A stretch of 64,000 nucleotides of DNA from an uncultured Lachnoclostridium sp. (GCA_905212635.1 CAJMFH010000006.1:1-64000); one strand, 5' to 3'. Shown: positions 17,848 to 26,979, counted from the stretch's first letter. Numbers and translations: made by a program. The notes: generated by a model not told the origin, from the sequence alone.

Positions 17848-19137
17848 TTATTGACTTACGTAATTCAATGGATCCACATAGTTACCATTTACCGTTACTC
17901 CAAAATGAAGATGCGGACCGGTAGACACACCGGTAGATCCGACATTTCCAATGACATCCCCCTGTTTCACCGTATCTCCGACTTTCACCGACAATTTCGA
18001 GCAGTGCATATACACCGTATATAAGCTGTTTCCGTGATAGATCATAATGTAATTTCCCGCACTGGAACTGTAAGTTGCCGTCACAACCGTTCCTGCTCCG
18101 GAAGCGATAATCGGGGTTCCTGAAGATACTGCGATGTCCAGTCCCTTATGATATGTGCTTGCTCCTTCTGTCGGACTGGTACGGGAACCAAATTTCGAAG
18201 AAATTCTTCCGGATACATTTAACGGCCAGCGCAATTCGCCGGTGTTTGCCGCATAAGAAGCATCCGATGCAGCCGGATCCGCACCATCGGACGAAGTATT
18301 TCCACCGGATGCCTGCGCACTCTGCTGTGCCTTTTTTGCAGCTTCCGCCTCCTTTTTCTGAATCTCCTGCTGTTTTTGCAGTAATAAGGCTTCCACTTTC
18401 TGTTCCTGTTTTGCCACTTGTGCATTATATGTCTGTACCCGCTTATCGGTCACAGATATTGCGGAATTCAATTTTTTGACTTCATCTTTTTTACTTGTTT
18501 TCAGTTTTTTCAAAGAATCCTGATCAGCTACTGCTTCATCCTGAAGGCTACAGATTTCATCTACCTTTGCCTCCATCAGACTCTGAGAATGTTCAATCTC
18601 TGTCATACGTTTCGAATATTCTGCAAATACGTTGGCATCGTATTCCGAAATTTTCTGTACATACTCTGAGCGGCTCAAAAAATCAGCAAAACTGGATGCA
18701 CTGAAAATAGCCTCTACATAACCTTCTTCCCCATTCTCATACATATATTTTATTCGCTTTTTCATGATTTCATACTGCTCATTTTGCTTTTCCTGAAGCT
18801 GTGAGCATTCTTCCTGAATCTTTGCCAATTCTTTTCGCGACGTTTCAATCTGTTTTTTCAGCCCGGATATTGTGTCCGAAATCTTTTCGATCTTTTTATC
18901 CACTTTCTTGATATATTTGAGGATATCACCCTTACTGTCTTCCAGTTCTTTCAGATCCTTTTCAAGGCTTTCCAGACGGCTCTCCGCCTTCTTTTTCTCT
19001 TCTTCTGCCTGTCGGATCTGCTGGTCATAATCCGTCGTGCTTTCTTCTGCCTGTGCCGATGGCTGCTGCAATCCAGACAGACAATAGGCAAATACCAATG
19101 AGATTACAAAACTAATTGCAAGAATTTTTCGTTTCAT
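17848..19137 (-). CDS. LytM/M23 murein hydrolase with coiled coil (EnvC/PcsB-like)
   Basis: 429 residues: signal peptide, a long Glu/Lys-rich coiled coil (about 35-275), a low-complexity linker, and a C-terminal M23 LytM domain (about 300-429). The zinc ligands are present: H and D in HKGLDIA and HxH in GPHLHFG, with HCSK between. So unlike EnvC, which lacks the active site, this protein should cut peptidoglycan itself. It follows ftsX by 16 bases; the coiled coil is the expected contact for the FtsX extracellular loop. Confidence 0.93.
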   Translation of the reverse strand: MKRKILAISFVISLVFAYCLSGLQQPSAQAEESTTDYDQQIRQAEEEKKKAESRLESLEKDLKELEDSKGDILKYIKKVDKKIEKISDTISGLKKQIETSRKELAKIQEECSQLQEKQNEQYEIMKKRIKYMYENGEEGYVEAIFSASSFADFLSRSEYVQKISEYDANVFAEYSKRMTEIEHSQSLMEAKVDEICSLQDEAVADQDSLKKLKTSKKDEVKKLNSAISVTDKRVQTYNAQVAKQEQKVEALLLQKQQEIQKKEAEAAKKAQQSAQASGGNTSSDGADPAASDASYAANTGELRWPLNVSGRISSKFGSRTSPTEGASTYHKGLDIAVSSGTPIIASGAGTVVTATYSSSAGNYIMIYHGNSLYTVYMHCSKLSVKVGDTVKQGDVIGNVGSTGVSTGPHLHFGVTVNGNYVDPLNYVSQ

Positions 19138-19153
19138 CTCTGCCGTCCCCCTT

Positions 19154-20071
19154 TTAAATGTCCAAATGTTTACGCACCGTAAAGAAACTGCCGATAAAGC
19201 CTACTCCGATTCCAATCAGAAGACACAATGGAATCAGTGCTTTGAATATTGTTCCTACCGGCAAAAAAGTCATCCAGCTTGATATCATATCAAATTTCGT
19301 CTTAATGTACTGTATAATAGAAGAATAACTGACTAAAAGAATGACAAGCGGAATCACCGCCCCGATCAATCCGATCACAACACCTTCCACAATAAACGGC
19401 GCACGGATGAAAAAGTCCGATGCCCCCATCAGACGCATGATTCCTATCTCTGCGCGGCGCACCGTAATCCCGGTAGAAATCGTCGATTGAATGAGGAAAA
19501 TCGACACGGCAAGCAGAATCACAATGATCGCGATGGAAATATAACTTACCAGACGGCTTGCATTAGAAAGGCTTTTTGCCGCATCTGCCGACTGCTTTAC
19601 CAGTCGAACGCCGGCAATGCCCTTAATATACGCAGCCAGTTCATCCTGCTTGGAAATATCTTTTACGTAGACCTGATAAGAGGCAGAATCTGCCAATGGA
19701 TTATCTCCCGCAAAACTGTCTACCAAATCCGGATTATCCTTAAAATTTTCTGCGGCAAATTCTTTCCATGCCTGCTCCGCAGACACAAATTCTATATGGT
19801 CCACTTCATCACGCGATTTTATGGCTTCGCCGATCGAATCCATCTGTTCCTGTGAGGCTCCTTCGTCAAAAAAGACCGTGATTCCAACAGAACTTTCTAC
19901 TTCTTTGATCATATGGCTGAAATTTCCAACAATAAAATAAAACATGCCAAATAAAAACAGGCACGCTGCCATCGTACTGATGGATGCGATCGTAAACATC
20001 CTGTTTTTCCGCATGCTCTTTAATCCCTGCCGGATACTATATAAAAATACACTAATCCCTCTCATATTCAT
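19154..20071 (-). CDS. ftsX: Cell-division ABC permease FtsX
   Basis: About 305 residues with the FtsX layout: cytoplasmic N-terminus (RQGLKSMRKNRMF), helix near residue 25, a roughly 110-residue extracellular domain, then three helices. It works with FtsE to switch on a wall hydrolase at the division site. The start is placed at 20071 (MNMRGIS) behind AAAGGTGG; an ATG two codons later is also possible. It overlaps the end of ftsE by 20 bases. Confidence 0.95.
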   Translation of the reverse strand: MNMRGISVFLYSIRQGLKSMRKNRMFTIASISTMAACLFLFGMFYFIVGNFSHMIKEVESSVGITVFFDEGASQEQMDSIGEAIKSRDEVDHIEFVSAEQAWKEFAAENFKDNPDLVDSFAGDNPLADSASYQVYVKDISKQDELAAYIKGIAGVRLVKQSADAAKSLSNASRLVSYISIAIIVILLAVSIFLIQSTISTGITVRRAEIGIMRLMGASDFFIRAPFIVEGVVIGLIGAVIPLVILLVSYSSIIQYIKTKFDMISSWMTFLPVGTIFKALIPLCLLIGIGVGFIGSFFTVRKHLDI

Positions 20072-20762
20072 AGCCACCTTTTTTATCATCACGAACAACG
20101 GTTCCTTCGCTCAGCGTCACTACTCTCTTCTGCATCACATCTACAATATCATTATTATGAGTTACTACCACTACCGTCGTTCCCATCTTATTTACTTCCT
20201 GTAACAGCATCATGATCTCCCAGGCGTTCTGCGGATCCAGATTTCCCGTTGGCTCATCTGCCAAAAGGATTGTCGGCTGATTCACAAGTGCTCTGGCAAT
20301 CGCCACACGCTGCTGTTCCCCACCGGACAACTCATTAGGATAGGCATCCGCTTTGTCCGCCAAGCCTACAATCGTAAGCATCGTCGTGACATTGCGTATC
20401 ATCTCACGCTTGCTTCTGCCGATAATACGCTGGGCAAAAGCAATGTTTTCAAAAACGGTCCGGTCTTTAAGCAGACGGAAATCCTGAAATACAACACCGA
20501 TGTTCCGACGATACAGGGGAACTTGTTTTCTCTTTAATTTATTTACAAGTCTTCCGGCAATATACAACTTTCCGGAAGTCGGATCCAATTCTTTAAGAAG
20601 CAGTTTAATAAATGTCGATTTCCCGGAACCGCTTTTTCCTACGATAAATACAAACTCGCCATTTTCAATCTGCAATGTGACATGCTTTAATGCATCCACA
20701 CCGGTCTGATACTGCTTGCTTACATCATCAAGTGCAATAATAGGCAGTTGATTTGCTGTCAT
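20052..20762 (-). CDS. ftsE: Cell-division ABC ATPase FtsE
   Basis: 236 residues with Walker A GKSGSGKST, signature LSGGEQQR, Walker B ILLADEPTGNLDP and switch His in VVTHNN. The sequence VFQDFRLL is the FtsE-type Q-loop. It forms the FtsEX complex that couples ATP use to peptidoglycan cleavage by the adjacent M23 protein. It lies 44 bases downstream of the CdaR-type regulator gene on the same strand. Confidence 0.96.
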   Translation of the reverse strand: MTANQLPIIALDDVSKQYQTGVDALKHVTLQIENGEFVFIVGKSGSGKSTFIKLLLKELDPTSGKLYIAGRLVNKLKRKQVPLYRRNIGVVFQDFRLLKDRTVFENIAFAQRIIGRSKREMIRNVTTMLTIVGLADKADAYPNELSGGEQQRVAIARALVNQPTILLADEPTGNLDPQNAWEIMMLLQEVNKMGTTVVVVTHNNDIVDVMQKRVVTLSEGTVVRDDKKGGYEYERD

Positions 20763-20806
20763 CTCTTCTCATCCTTTCCCCTGTCACCAATCTCATACTC
20801 TGTCTG

Positions 20807-21895
20807 TCAATAATCTATGGTCTCCAGATAATTCATATACTTCACGACCATAAGAGCAATTTTAAAAGTAATGGCATCATCAAAAATACGCAGATCAAGC
20901 CCTGTACTCTTTTCCAACTTGTCCAAACGATATACCAGAGTATTTCTGTGAATGTATAACTGTCTTGACGTCTCGGATACATTCAGGTTATTTTCAAAGA
21001 ACTTATTAATTGTGGTCAATGTCTCTTCATCAAACTGATCCGGTGTCTTTTCTTCAAAGATTTCTTTAATAAACATTTTGCAAAGAGGCATCGGCAGCTG
21101 ATAGATCAAACGTCCAATTCCCAGATTGCTGTAAGCGACAACTTTCTTATCACTGTAGAAAATCTTACCGACGTCAAGAGCCATCTTGGCTTCCTTATAC
21201 GATCTGGAAACTTCTTTTAACTCTTTTACAATCGTACCAAATGCCACATGAACACGGGACATTGCTTCCGTATTTAACATATCAACGATCACATGGGCGG
21301 TCTTTTCCAAATCTTCAATCTGATCCCGTTCTCCAATTTCTTTCACAAGAATGATATTTTTTTCATCTACTGCGGTAATAAAATCCTGTGTCTGCGTCGC
21401 AAACATACTCCGCACCGTCTCCAGAGCTCCGGAATCCTTTTCTTTATTGGTTTCAATAATAAACACAACTCTTCTGGCACTCATTTCAATGTGCAGTTTT
21501 TTTGCCCGGTTATAGATATCCACCAAAAGCAGATTATCAAGCAGCAGGTTTTTGATAAAATTATCTTTGTCATAACGCTCTTTGTAAGCCACCAAAAGTC
21601 CTTCAATCTGAAGCACGATCATTTTTCCGATCGTATATGCCTCCTCCGAATCTCCCCGGATCACAATCACATATTCCAACTGTCCTTCATCGTATACTTT
21701 AAAATAATGACAGCCTTTCACCACCTGACTGTCTGCCGGTGATTGTACAAAACTCAATCCGTCTTCATGATTTACCGAAAAATCCTCTGATGTTGTTGCC
21801 AGTGTATTACCCTCTGCATCTGACACACACAGATCATTTTTTATAATCCCCTTGATCCCCTCAATCGTATTTTGCAAAATCTGATTTGATATCAT
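20807..21895 (-). CDS. CdaR/PucR-type transcriptional regulator
   Basis: About 362 residues. An N-terminal sugar-diacid-recognition-like domain (QNTIEGIKGII, VSDAEGNTLATTS) is followed by a GGDEF-like middle region and a C-terminal PucR helix-turn-helix (NLNVSETSRQLYIHRNTLVYRL). Family members respond to sugar acids or metabolic ligands. The ATG at 21895 fits GGAGGT; an in-frame GTG upstream overlaps that site. It lies next to the MsmX/UgpC-type ATPase gene with a terminator between, and upstream of ftsE; which genes it controls is unknown. Confidence 0.9.
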   Translation of the reverse strand: MISNQILQNTIEGIKGIIKNDLCVSDAEGNTLATTSEDFSVNHEDGLSFVQSPADSQVVKGCHYFKVYDEGQLEYVIVIRGDSEEAYTIGKMIVLQIEGLLVAYKERYDKDNFIKNLLLDNLLLVDIYNRAKKLHIEMSARRVVFIIETNKEKDSGALETVRSMFATQTQDFITAVDEKNIILVKEIGERDQIEDLEKTAHVIVDMLNTEAMSRVHVAFGTIVKELKEVSRSYKEAKMALDVGKIFYSDKKVVAYSNLGIGRLIYQLPMPLCKMFIKEIFEEKTPDQFDEETLTTINKFFENNLNVSETSRQLYIHRNTLVYRLDKLEKSTGLDLRIFDDAITFKIALMVVKYMNYLETIDY

Positions 21896-21939
21896 TGCCA
21901 CACCTCCGAAAATAGTCTACTCTTGTCGCATTATAGTTT

Positions 21940-21968
21940 ATTGTACCATTTTTTCAGAAAAAACGCAA
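21940..21968 (-). promoter_or_regulatory. Promoter of the CdaR-type regulator
   Basis: -35 TTGCGT (21968-21963), 17-base spacer, -10 TACAAT (21945-21940) with extended TGG. About 45 bases upstream of the start codon. Confidence 0.65.
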
Positions 21969-21978
21969 GAAATGATTT

Positions 21979-22004
21979 AAGGGATGCCTGTTTAGGCATC
22001 CCTT
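21979..22004. terminator. Terminator after the sugar ABC ATPase gene
   Basis: Ten-base stem AAGGGATGCC/GGCATCCCTT with a six-base loop, 29 bases past the stop codon. The minus-strand tail is only moderately T-rich. Confidence 0.8.
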
Positions 22005-22032
22005 ATTTTCACTCACATATGTAAGTTGAATC

Positions 22033-23145
22033 CTAGTTTGTAATTGTAACTTCTGTCTCTTTGTCGAAGAGGTGAATCTTCTCTGCATCCAAAGCGATTT
22101 TGATTGTATCACCAGGACGAGCTGTTGTACGAGGATTAACACGTACTGTAATATCTGTATCTTCGATTGTGAAGTACAAGAATACTTCTGCACCGAGCAT
22201 CTCATATACCTTAACAGTAGCTTCCAATGTTGTATCAGGAGAATTGCTGATGAACATTTCCTCATCTTTAATATCTTCTGGACGAATACCAAAGATGATA
22301 TCTTTATCTTCATAACCGTTCTCAATCAGTTTCTTAGCTTTGCTCTCTGTCAGTTTTACAGAGTTGTTACCGAATACAAGAAGTACGTCGGAACCGGAAA
22401 CCGTTACTCTTGCTTTGATGAAGTTCATCTGAGGAGATCCGATGAATCCAGCAACAAAGAGGTTGTTTGGTCTCATATACAAATCCAATGGACTGTCTAC
22501 CTGCTGTACAATACCGTCTTTCATAACAACGATACGAGTACCAAGTGTCAAAGCCTCTGTCTGGTCATGTGTTACGTAGATGATTGTAGTTTCAAGTCTC
22601 TGATGAAGTTTGGAGATCTCGATACGCATCTGTACACGAAGTTTTGCATCCAAGTTGGAAAGAGGCTCATCCATAAGGAATACTTTAGGATCACGTACGA
22701 TTGCACGTCCCATAGCAACACGCTGTCTCTGACCACCGGACAAAGCCTTTGGTTTACGATCAAGCAAATGCTCGATGTCAAGGATCTTAGCTGCTTCATG
22801 AACAAGACGTTTGATCTGATCTTTAGGAACTTTTCTCAGTTTCAAACCAAATGCCATATTATCAAATACGGACATATGTGGATACAATGCGTAGTTCTGG
22901 AATACCATGGCGATATCACGGTCTTTTGGTTCTACGTCATTTACGAGTTTGTCTCCGATCCAAAGCTCACCGCTTGAAATCTCTTCCAAACCAGCGATCA
23001 TACGAAGTGTGGTAGATTTACCACATCCGGATGGACCTACGAAAATGATAAATTCTTTATCTTCAATTTCAAGGTTAAAGTCCTTAACAGCGTGAAAGCC
23101 GTTTGGATATACTTTGTTAATGTTTTTTAATGATAAACTTGCCAT
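22033..23145 (-). CDS. Multi-sugar ABC import ATPase (MsmX/UgpC-like)
   Basis: 370 residues: nucleotide-binding domain with Walker A GPSGCGKST, Q-loop VFQNYALYP, signature LSGGQRQR, Walker B VFLMDEPLSNLD and switch His in VTHDQTEA. A C-terminal OB/TOBE regulatory domain (from about 235, FGIRPEDI) follows. This is the CUT1 sugar importer ATPase. No permease or binding protein genes are adjacent, so it is probably the shared ATPase that energises several oligosaccharide importers encoded elsewhere, as MsmX does in Bacillus. Codon use looks like that of a highly expressed gene, and AGGAGG precedes the start. Confidence 0.95.
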   Translation of the reverse strand: MASLSLKNINKVYPNGFHAVKDFNLEIEDKEFIIFVGPSGCGKSTTLRMIAGLEEISSGELWIGDKLVNDVEPKDRDIAMVFQNYALYPHMSVFDNMAFGLKLRKVPKDQIKRLVHEAAKILDIEHLLDRKPKALSGGQRQRVAMGRAIVRDPKVFLMDEPLSNLDAKLRVQMRIEISKLHQRLETTIIYVTHDQTEALTLGTRIVVMKDGIVQQVDSPLDLYMRPNNLFVAGFIGSPQMNFIKARVTVSGSDVLLVFGNNSVKLTESKAKKLIENGYEDKDIIFGIRPEDIKDEEMFISNSPDTTLEATVKVYEMLGAEVFLYFTIEDTDITVRVNPRTTARPGDTIKIALDAEKIHLFDKETEVTITN

Positions 23146-23275
23146 TGCATGTTCCTCCTGGAAATATTTTTTTCATAACATCTGTAGTTAATACTATACA
23201 CTATTTTCAAGAAAAACTCTATATCCAAATTACATAAATAATAAAAAAATCTTTGTGAAAATTGCATAAGTTTTT

Positions 23276-24148
23276 TTACTGCATTTCACGCCAAAAGCCT
23301 TCACCAAGGACTTCTTTTGCTTCAGAAAGAATCAAAAATGCTTCTTTATCAGCACTTTTCACAATATCCTTTAGCAAAACCGCTTCTTTTTTAGACACAA
23401 CGCACATAAGAACCATTTTGTGTTTCCCGGAGTACATCCCCTGCCCTTCCAGACCGGTAAGTCCTCTTCCAAGTTCCCGAAAAATATGCTCTGAAATCTC
23501 TTCCGGATGATCGCTTATAATATAGGCAATTTTTGCAAACTTCAGTCCATCAAGAATCGCATCCGACACCTTGCCTGTAACAAATACCGCAACGACGGCA
23601 TACAATCCGATCTCCAGCCCAAACACAAACACACCTGCCGCCACGATCAGCGTATCAATCAGGATCAGCCGCTCGGAGGCACTGAGTCCCGGCAGTACTT
23701 TTGTCGTCAGAACACTCAGCAGATCACTTCCTCCGGTAGAAGCTCCCTGTGAAAATACCAGTCCGATCCCTGCTCCATTTAACAAACCGCCAACCAGTGC
23801 CGCCATCAGATAATCCTGTTTGACGATATCAAATGTCGGAACGACCAGCAAAAAGAAGGAAAAACAAGTTGCCGCATAAATGGTCTTTTTCACAAATTCT
23901 TTTCCCTTCTGGCAGTAACCCCAGATAAACAATGGGATATTCAGTAAAAGTGTCGTCATTCCTACCGGGATTCCGGACCATTGTCCGGTCTGTGTTAATT
24001 TTTTTACAAGGATTCCCACGCCGGAAAATCCACCTGTTACCATGGACAGCGGCTCATAGATAACATTAATCCCTACTGCCATAAAAAACGTACCTGCCGT
24101 CAAAAGCAGGTACGTCATCCACCATTTGTTATTCGTCGTGTTTTTCAT
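23276..24148 (-). CDS. YitT family membrane protein (DUF161 + DUF2179)
   Basis: 290 residues with about five membrane helices, then a cytoplasmic DUF2179 domain (YIISDHPEEISEHIF, GLTGLEGQGMYSG). I placed the start at 24148 (MKNTTNNKWW), ten bases after GGAG; it overlaps the WecG-like gene by 20 bases. The longer frame upstream has no membrane-protein character and lies inside the neighbour. Function of the family is not established; transport has been suggested. The DUF2179 domain may bind a ligand. Confidence 0.9.
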   Translation of the reverse strand: MKNTTNNKWWMTYLLLTAGTFFMAVGINVIYEPLSMVTGGFSGVGILVKKLTQTGQWSGIPVGMTTLLLNIPLFIWGYCQKGKEFVKKTIYAATCFSFFLLVVPTFDIVKQDYLMAALVGGLLNGAGIGLVFSQGASTGGSDLLSVLTTKVLPGLSASERLILIDTLIVAAGVFVFGLEIGLYAVVAVFVTGKVSDAILDGLKFAKIAYIISDHPEEISEHIFRELGRGLTGLEGQGMYSGKHKMVLMCVVSKKEAVLLKDIVKSADKEAFLILSEAKEVLGEGFWREMQ

Positions 24149-24911
24149 CCTCGGACAACTCCTTTTGGGCATCGGACTGCTCCAACTGCTTTTTGATATT
24201 ATAGTTGTCCATTTTCTTCCGGAATATTCGTCTGCGCCAGCGCACTGAATACGGAATTCTTGCGATCGAGGTATAAATCTTACCAAGATGAAGTTTTTTT
24301 ACAGCATTCGGGACAGGAATGTTCTCCCGCAGGATCATATCCATAACGCCACTGAGTACAACTCCCATTTTGGCGTTGATCATATGCCGTTTATGCTTGA
24401 GAAAACTCTCTGCCTCATGATCTTCCATCGCCATCAAAACGAGATCCGGCACTTTCGTATTGATCTCATTGACCAGTGCTTCTTCTGTTACGCCGGTATC
24501 CATAGAATAAACTCCGACGATATCCAGATCTTCGTAACTGCTCTTCAAATAACGATATACAATCTTTGCTTCCTTTTTGTTCCGTAAAACCAGAAAACAT
24601 TTTTTTCCCTTTAACAGATCTTTTTTCAAAAGCCGGTGTGCGATCCGGTAATCTACCACCATGCCGCCTGTCTCCAAAACATCCACATGATATAAACTGA
24701 GAATCGCCTTTTCTCCCGGCAGAACCAGATCTGCCTCTTCTAATACTTCCTGAACGACTGGTTCTTCTTCATATTTGTCAATATAATCCAAAGATACCAA
24801 ATGCACCACCCGAAATAAATCACCGGAAAGATATTCTGCCATTTTTTCACAAAATGTTTCTTCCGTCAGAAGATCCAGTTCCAAGTCCATAATTTTCAAA
24901 CTTGTTCCCAT
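24129..24911 (-). CDS. WecG/TagA/CpsF family protein, probably lacking active-site residues
   Basis: 260 residues with the family fold pattern: ADLVLP, KKCFLVLRN, LDIVGVYS, VPDLVLMAMED and a basic C-terminus (SVRWRRRIFRKK) that in TagA-type enzymes binds the membrane. Active members transfer ManNAc-type sugars to a lipid-linked acceptor. Key motifs look replaced: the usual LPDG reads LPGE (about 64-67), the TxN segment near residue 38 reads LVSLD, and the PKQE motif reads MEDHE. I therefore expect it to be catalytically altered or regulatory. It is translationally coupled to yitT and follows the LCP-like gene by 32 bases. Confidence 0.75.
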   Translation of the reverse strand: MGTSLKIMDLELDLLTEETFCEKMAEYLSGDLFRVVHLVSLDYIDKYEEEPVVQEVLEEADLVLPGEKAILSLYHVDVLETGGMVVDYRIAHRLLKKDLLKGKKCFLVLRNKKEAKIVYRYLKSSYEDLDIVGVYSMDTGVTEEALVNEINTKVPDLVLMAMEDHEAESFLKHKRHMINAKMGVVLSGVMDMILRENIPVPNAVKKLHLGKIYTSIARIPYSVRWRRRIFRKKMDNYNIKKQLEQSDAQKELSEDEKHDE

Positions 24912-24943
24912 GACTACTCCTTTCTCTGTGTTACATTTCTAAT

Positions 24944-26050
24944 CTAATTCAATGCGTCTTCCGTTCCCAGCACGATCTCAATGTCTGCTCCATTGGTCAG
25001 CGCATCCGCCTCCTGAATCGTCGGATTTTTAAAGTAATCTTTCAAATAATTTCCCCATTTCTTTCGACGGACATAAATTGTCGTCGTCTTCTGTACTTCG
25101 CCGGTAAAATCACCAACGCCCATAACATATAAACCATCTTTTTCGAGTTTTTCTTTATAGGCTGCCGCCAGACCATTGATCTTACTTCCGTTTGTAATCT
25201 GAATGCTGCGTGATTTCAACTTATCCATTCCTGTCTGGGCTGCTGTCCCATCCACGGATTTCTGTGGCGATGTACGCGCCTCGGTTTCCCAGATTTTGTC
25301 AATCATTTTCTTTGTCTTTTTGCCATCCAGCGTCGCACTGCCTTTGATCTCTTCCGCATAAGCACGGTGTGCATAGATGCAGTCTGCTTTCACTTTTACC
25401 AGACCGGAAGCATACTGCTGTTTCTGGCTCAATGTAATATCCGATATCAGGCTGTCCCATTCTTTTGAGATAAAATCTTTCATCGAATCTTCACTGCCAT
25501 CTGACGGAACGGTTGCCAGATATTCTTCGTTTGGCCGGAAAGCCCCGTCTTTCTTTTCAAAACGTTTGTCAAATTCAACGGAGTCTAAAGCTGTAAAATA
25601 GCCAATCTCTACATCCAGTTCTTCCTGCAAAAGCAAAATACCATATTCGTAAGCGACATCCCCTTTGAAATACTGGTTGATATCACGAAGTGTCACGATC
25701 TGCGGCATCTGAGGACTGATCTTCTGATATTCCGCATATGCTTTTGCATCAAGCGAAATCTGGGTTTTATTGGGAATCGTTACATAATCAAGGTTTCCCG
25801 TTTCCTTATCAAATAATTCAAGCACGACGGCTTTTACCGCATTGGTGTCCTTTTCAACACTGTAGATCAGATTGCTGGACTCAGAGCCGGCATCCACCGT
25901 GATCACATGATCATATCGTGTGCTTCTTTCTTCCTTTGTCGTCACTTTAAACCATAATGTTGTCAGAAAATAGCTTGCCACTCCAACGCCAAGCAGCAGT
26001 GCCATAATTCCAATGGTTTTTCCAAATACTTTAAAAAATATCTTTGCCAT
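24944..26050 (-). CDS. Membrane-anchored LCP-like protein with LytR C-terminal domain
   Basis: 368 residues: one membrane helix (about 12-32), a middle region weakly matching the LytR-CpsA-Psr fold (VVLELFDKETGNLDYVTIP, then a Gly-containing VAYEYGI segment), and a C-terminal LytR_C domain (from about 280: IQITNGSKINGLA, GVGDFTG). The arginines that hold the lipid pyrophosphate in active LCP ligases (as in SxPRD) are not seen, since the strand reads TIPNKTQ. It may be a non-enzymatic scaffold in wall-polymer attachment. It starts the operon with the WecG-like and yitT genes behind a strong promoter. Confidence 0.7.
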   Translation of the reverse strand: MAKIFFKVFGKTIGIMALLLGVGVASYFLTTLWFKVTTKEERSTRYDHVITVDAGSESSNLIYSVEKDTNAVKAVVLELFDKETGNLDYVTIPNKTQISLDAKAYAEYQKISPQMPQIVTLRDINQYFKGDVAYEYGILLLQEELDVEIGYFTALDSVEFDKRFEKKDGAFRPNEEYLATVPSDGSEDSMKDFISKEWDSLISDITLSQKQQYASGLVKVKADCIYAHRAYAEEIKGSATLDGKKTKKMIDKIWETEARTSPQKSVDGTAAQTGMDKLKSRSIQITNGSKINGLAAAYKEKLEKDGLYVMGVGDFTGEVQKTTTIYVRRKKWGNYLKDYFKNPTIQEADALTNGADIEIVLGTEDALN

Positions 26051-26124
26051 TTTTTATCCCGTCCTTAAAATCTATTTTTTTAAGACTTGTTATCTTTTTT
26101 TCTTATGACATAAATAACAGACCT

Positions 26125-26153
26125 ATTATATCAAAAAACCACAAAGGATACAA
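26125..26153 (-). promoter_or_regulatory. Promoter of LCP-like/WecG-like/yitT operon
   Basis: -35 TTGTAT (26153-26148), 17-base spacer, -10 TATAAT (26130-26125) preceded by TGA as extended -10. About 75 bases upstream of the start codon. Confidence 0.75.
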
Positions 26154-26247
26154 GTTTTTTTACATTTTTGTTTTTTATCTTTTCTTTCTTCGGATTTCGT
26201 GATACACTAAAACCAATTTACAGAACGGTTTCAGAAAGGAGAAAATC

Positions 26248-26979
26248 ATGACAAAAACTGCAATTATTACAGGTGCTTCCAAAGGAATCGGTGCCGCTGC
26301 GGCACTCTCTCTTGCCAGAAACGGATATGACCTTTTTTTATGCGGGAACAGTTCTACCCGGGAGCTGTCAGACATCTGCCGCCAATGCAGGGAATTGGGA
26401 GTACAATGTACTACGTATGCCGGTGACCTGAGTAATTCTGCCGAAGCAGAGAACATTGTGATGCAGACCCTTTCTCTTTATGAGCATATCGATGTACTTA
26501 TCAATAACGCCGGAATCTCTCACATCGGTTTGATGCAGTCCATGACAGAACAGGACTGGAATACTGTCTTGTCGGTAAATCTGTCTGCCGCATTTTATCT
26601 GTGCCGTCAGGTTGTTCCCCATATGGTACATCAGAAACAGGGAAAGATCCTGAATATCTCTTCCATCTGGGGAGAACACGGTGCTTCCTGCGAAGTCGCT
26701 TATTCTGCCACAAAGGGCGGATTGAACACGTTCACCAAAGCGCTGGCAAAAGAACTGGCTCCAAGCGGAATTTCGGTTAATGCGGTTGCCTGTGGTATGA
26801 TTGACACCTCCATGAATGCCGGTTTTACTCCGGATGAGATCACGGAAATCTGCGAAGAAATCCCCTGCGGGCGTATGGCATCTGCCGAAGAAGTCGGTGA
26901 TTTTATCGCATTGCTGTTAAAAGCCTCTCCGTATATGACCGGTCAGATCATCGGTTTTGACGGTGGCTGGGGTGTCTGA
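26248..26979 (+). CDS. Short-chain dehydrogenase/reductase, FabG-like
   Basis: 243 residues with the classical SDR features: nucleotide loop TGASKGIG near the N-terminus, NNAG, catalytic Ser in NISSIWG and YxxxK in YSATKGG, and the C-terminal GFDGGWGV. Most similar in pattern to 3-oxoacyl-ACP reductases (NADPH-dependent reduction of ketoacyl chains), but there are no fatty acid synthesis genes nearby, so another carbonyl substrate is possible. It is a single gene, divergent from the LCP-like operon and convergent with the hydrogenase operon. AAAGGAG precedes the start. Confidence 0.88.
   Translation: MTKTAIITGASKGIGAAAALSLARNGYDLFLCGNSSTRELSDICRQCRELGVQCTTYAGDLSNSAEAENIVMQTLSLYEHIDVLINNAGISHIGLMQSMTEQDWNTVLSVNLSAAFYLCRQVVPHMVHQKQGKILNISSIWGEHGASCEVAYSATKGGLNTFTKALAKELAPSGISVNAVACGMIDTSMNAGFTPDEITEICEEIPCGRMASAEEVGDFIALLLKASPYMTGQIIGFDGGWGV

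Noticed and set aside
22072..22977. 301-residue open frame on the plus strand antisense to the sugar ABC ATPase gene
   Set aside because: Cys/Phe-rich shadow translation of a strongly conserved gene, with no ribosome site and no family resemblance.
24149..24286. Longer N-terminus for YitT (46 extra residues)
   Set aside because: The extra part lies inside the WecG-like gene in another frame, has no membrane-protein character, and a good ribosome site supports the later ATG.
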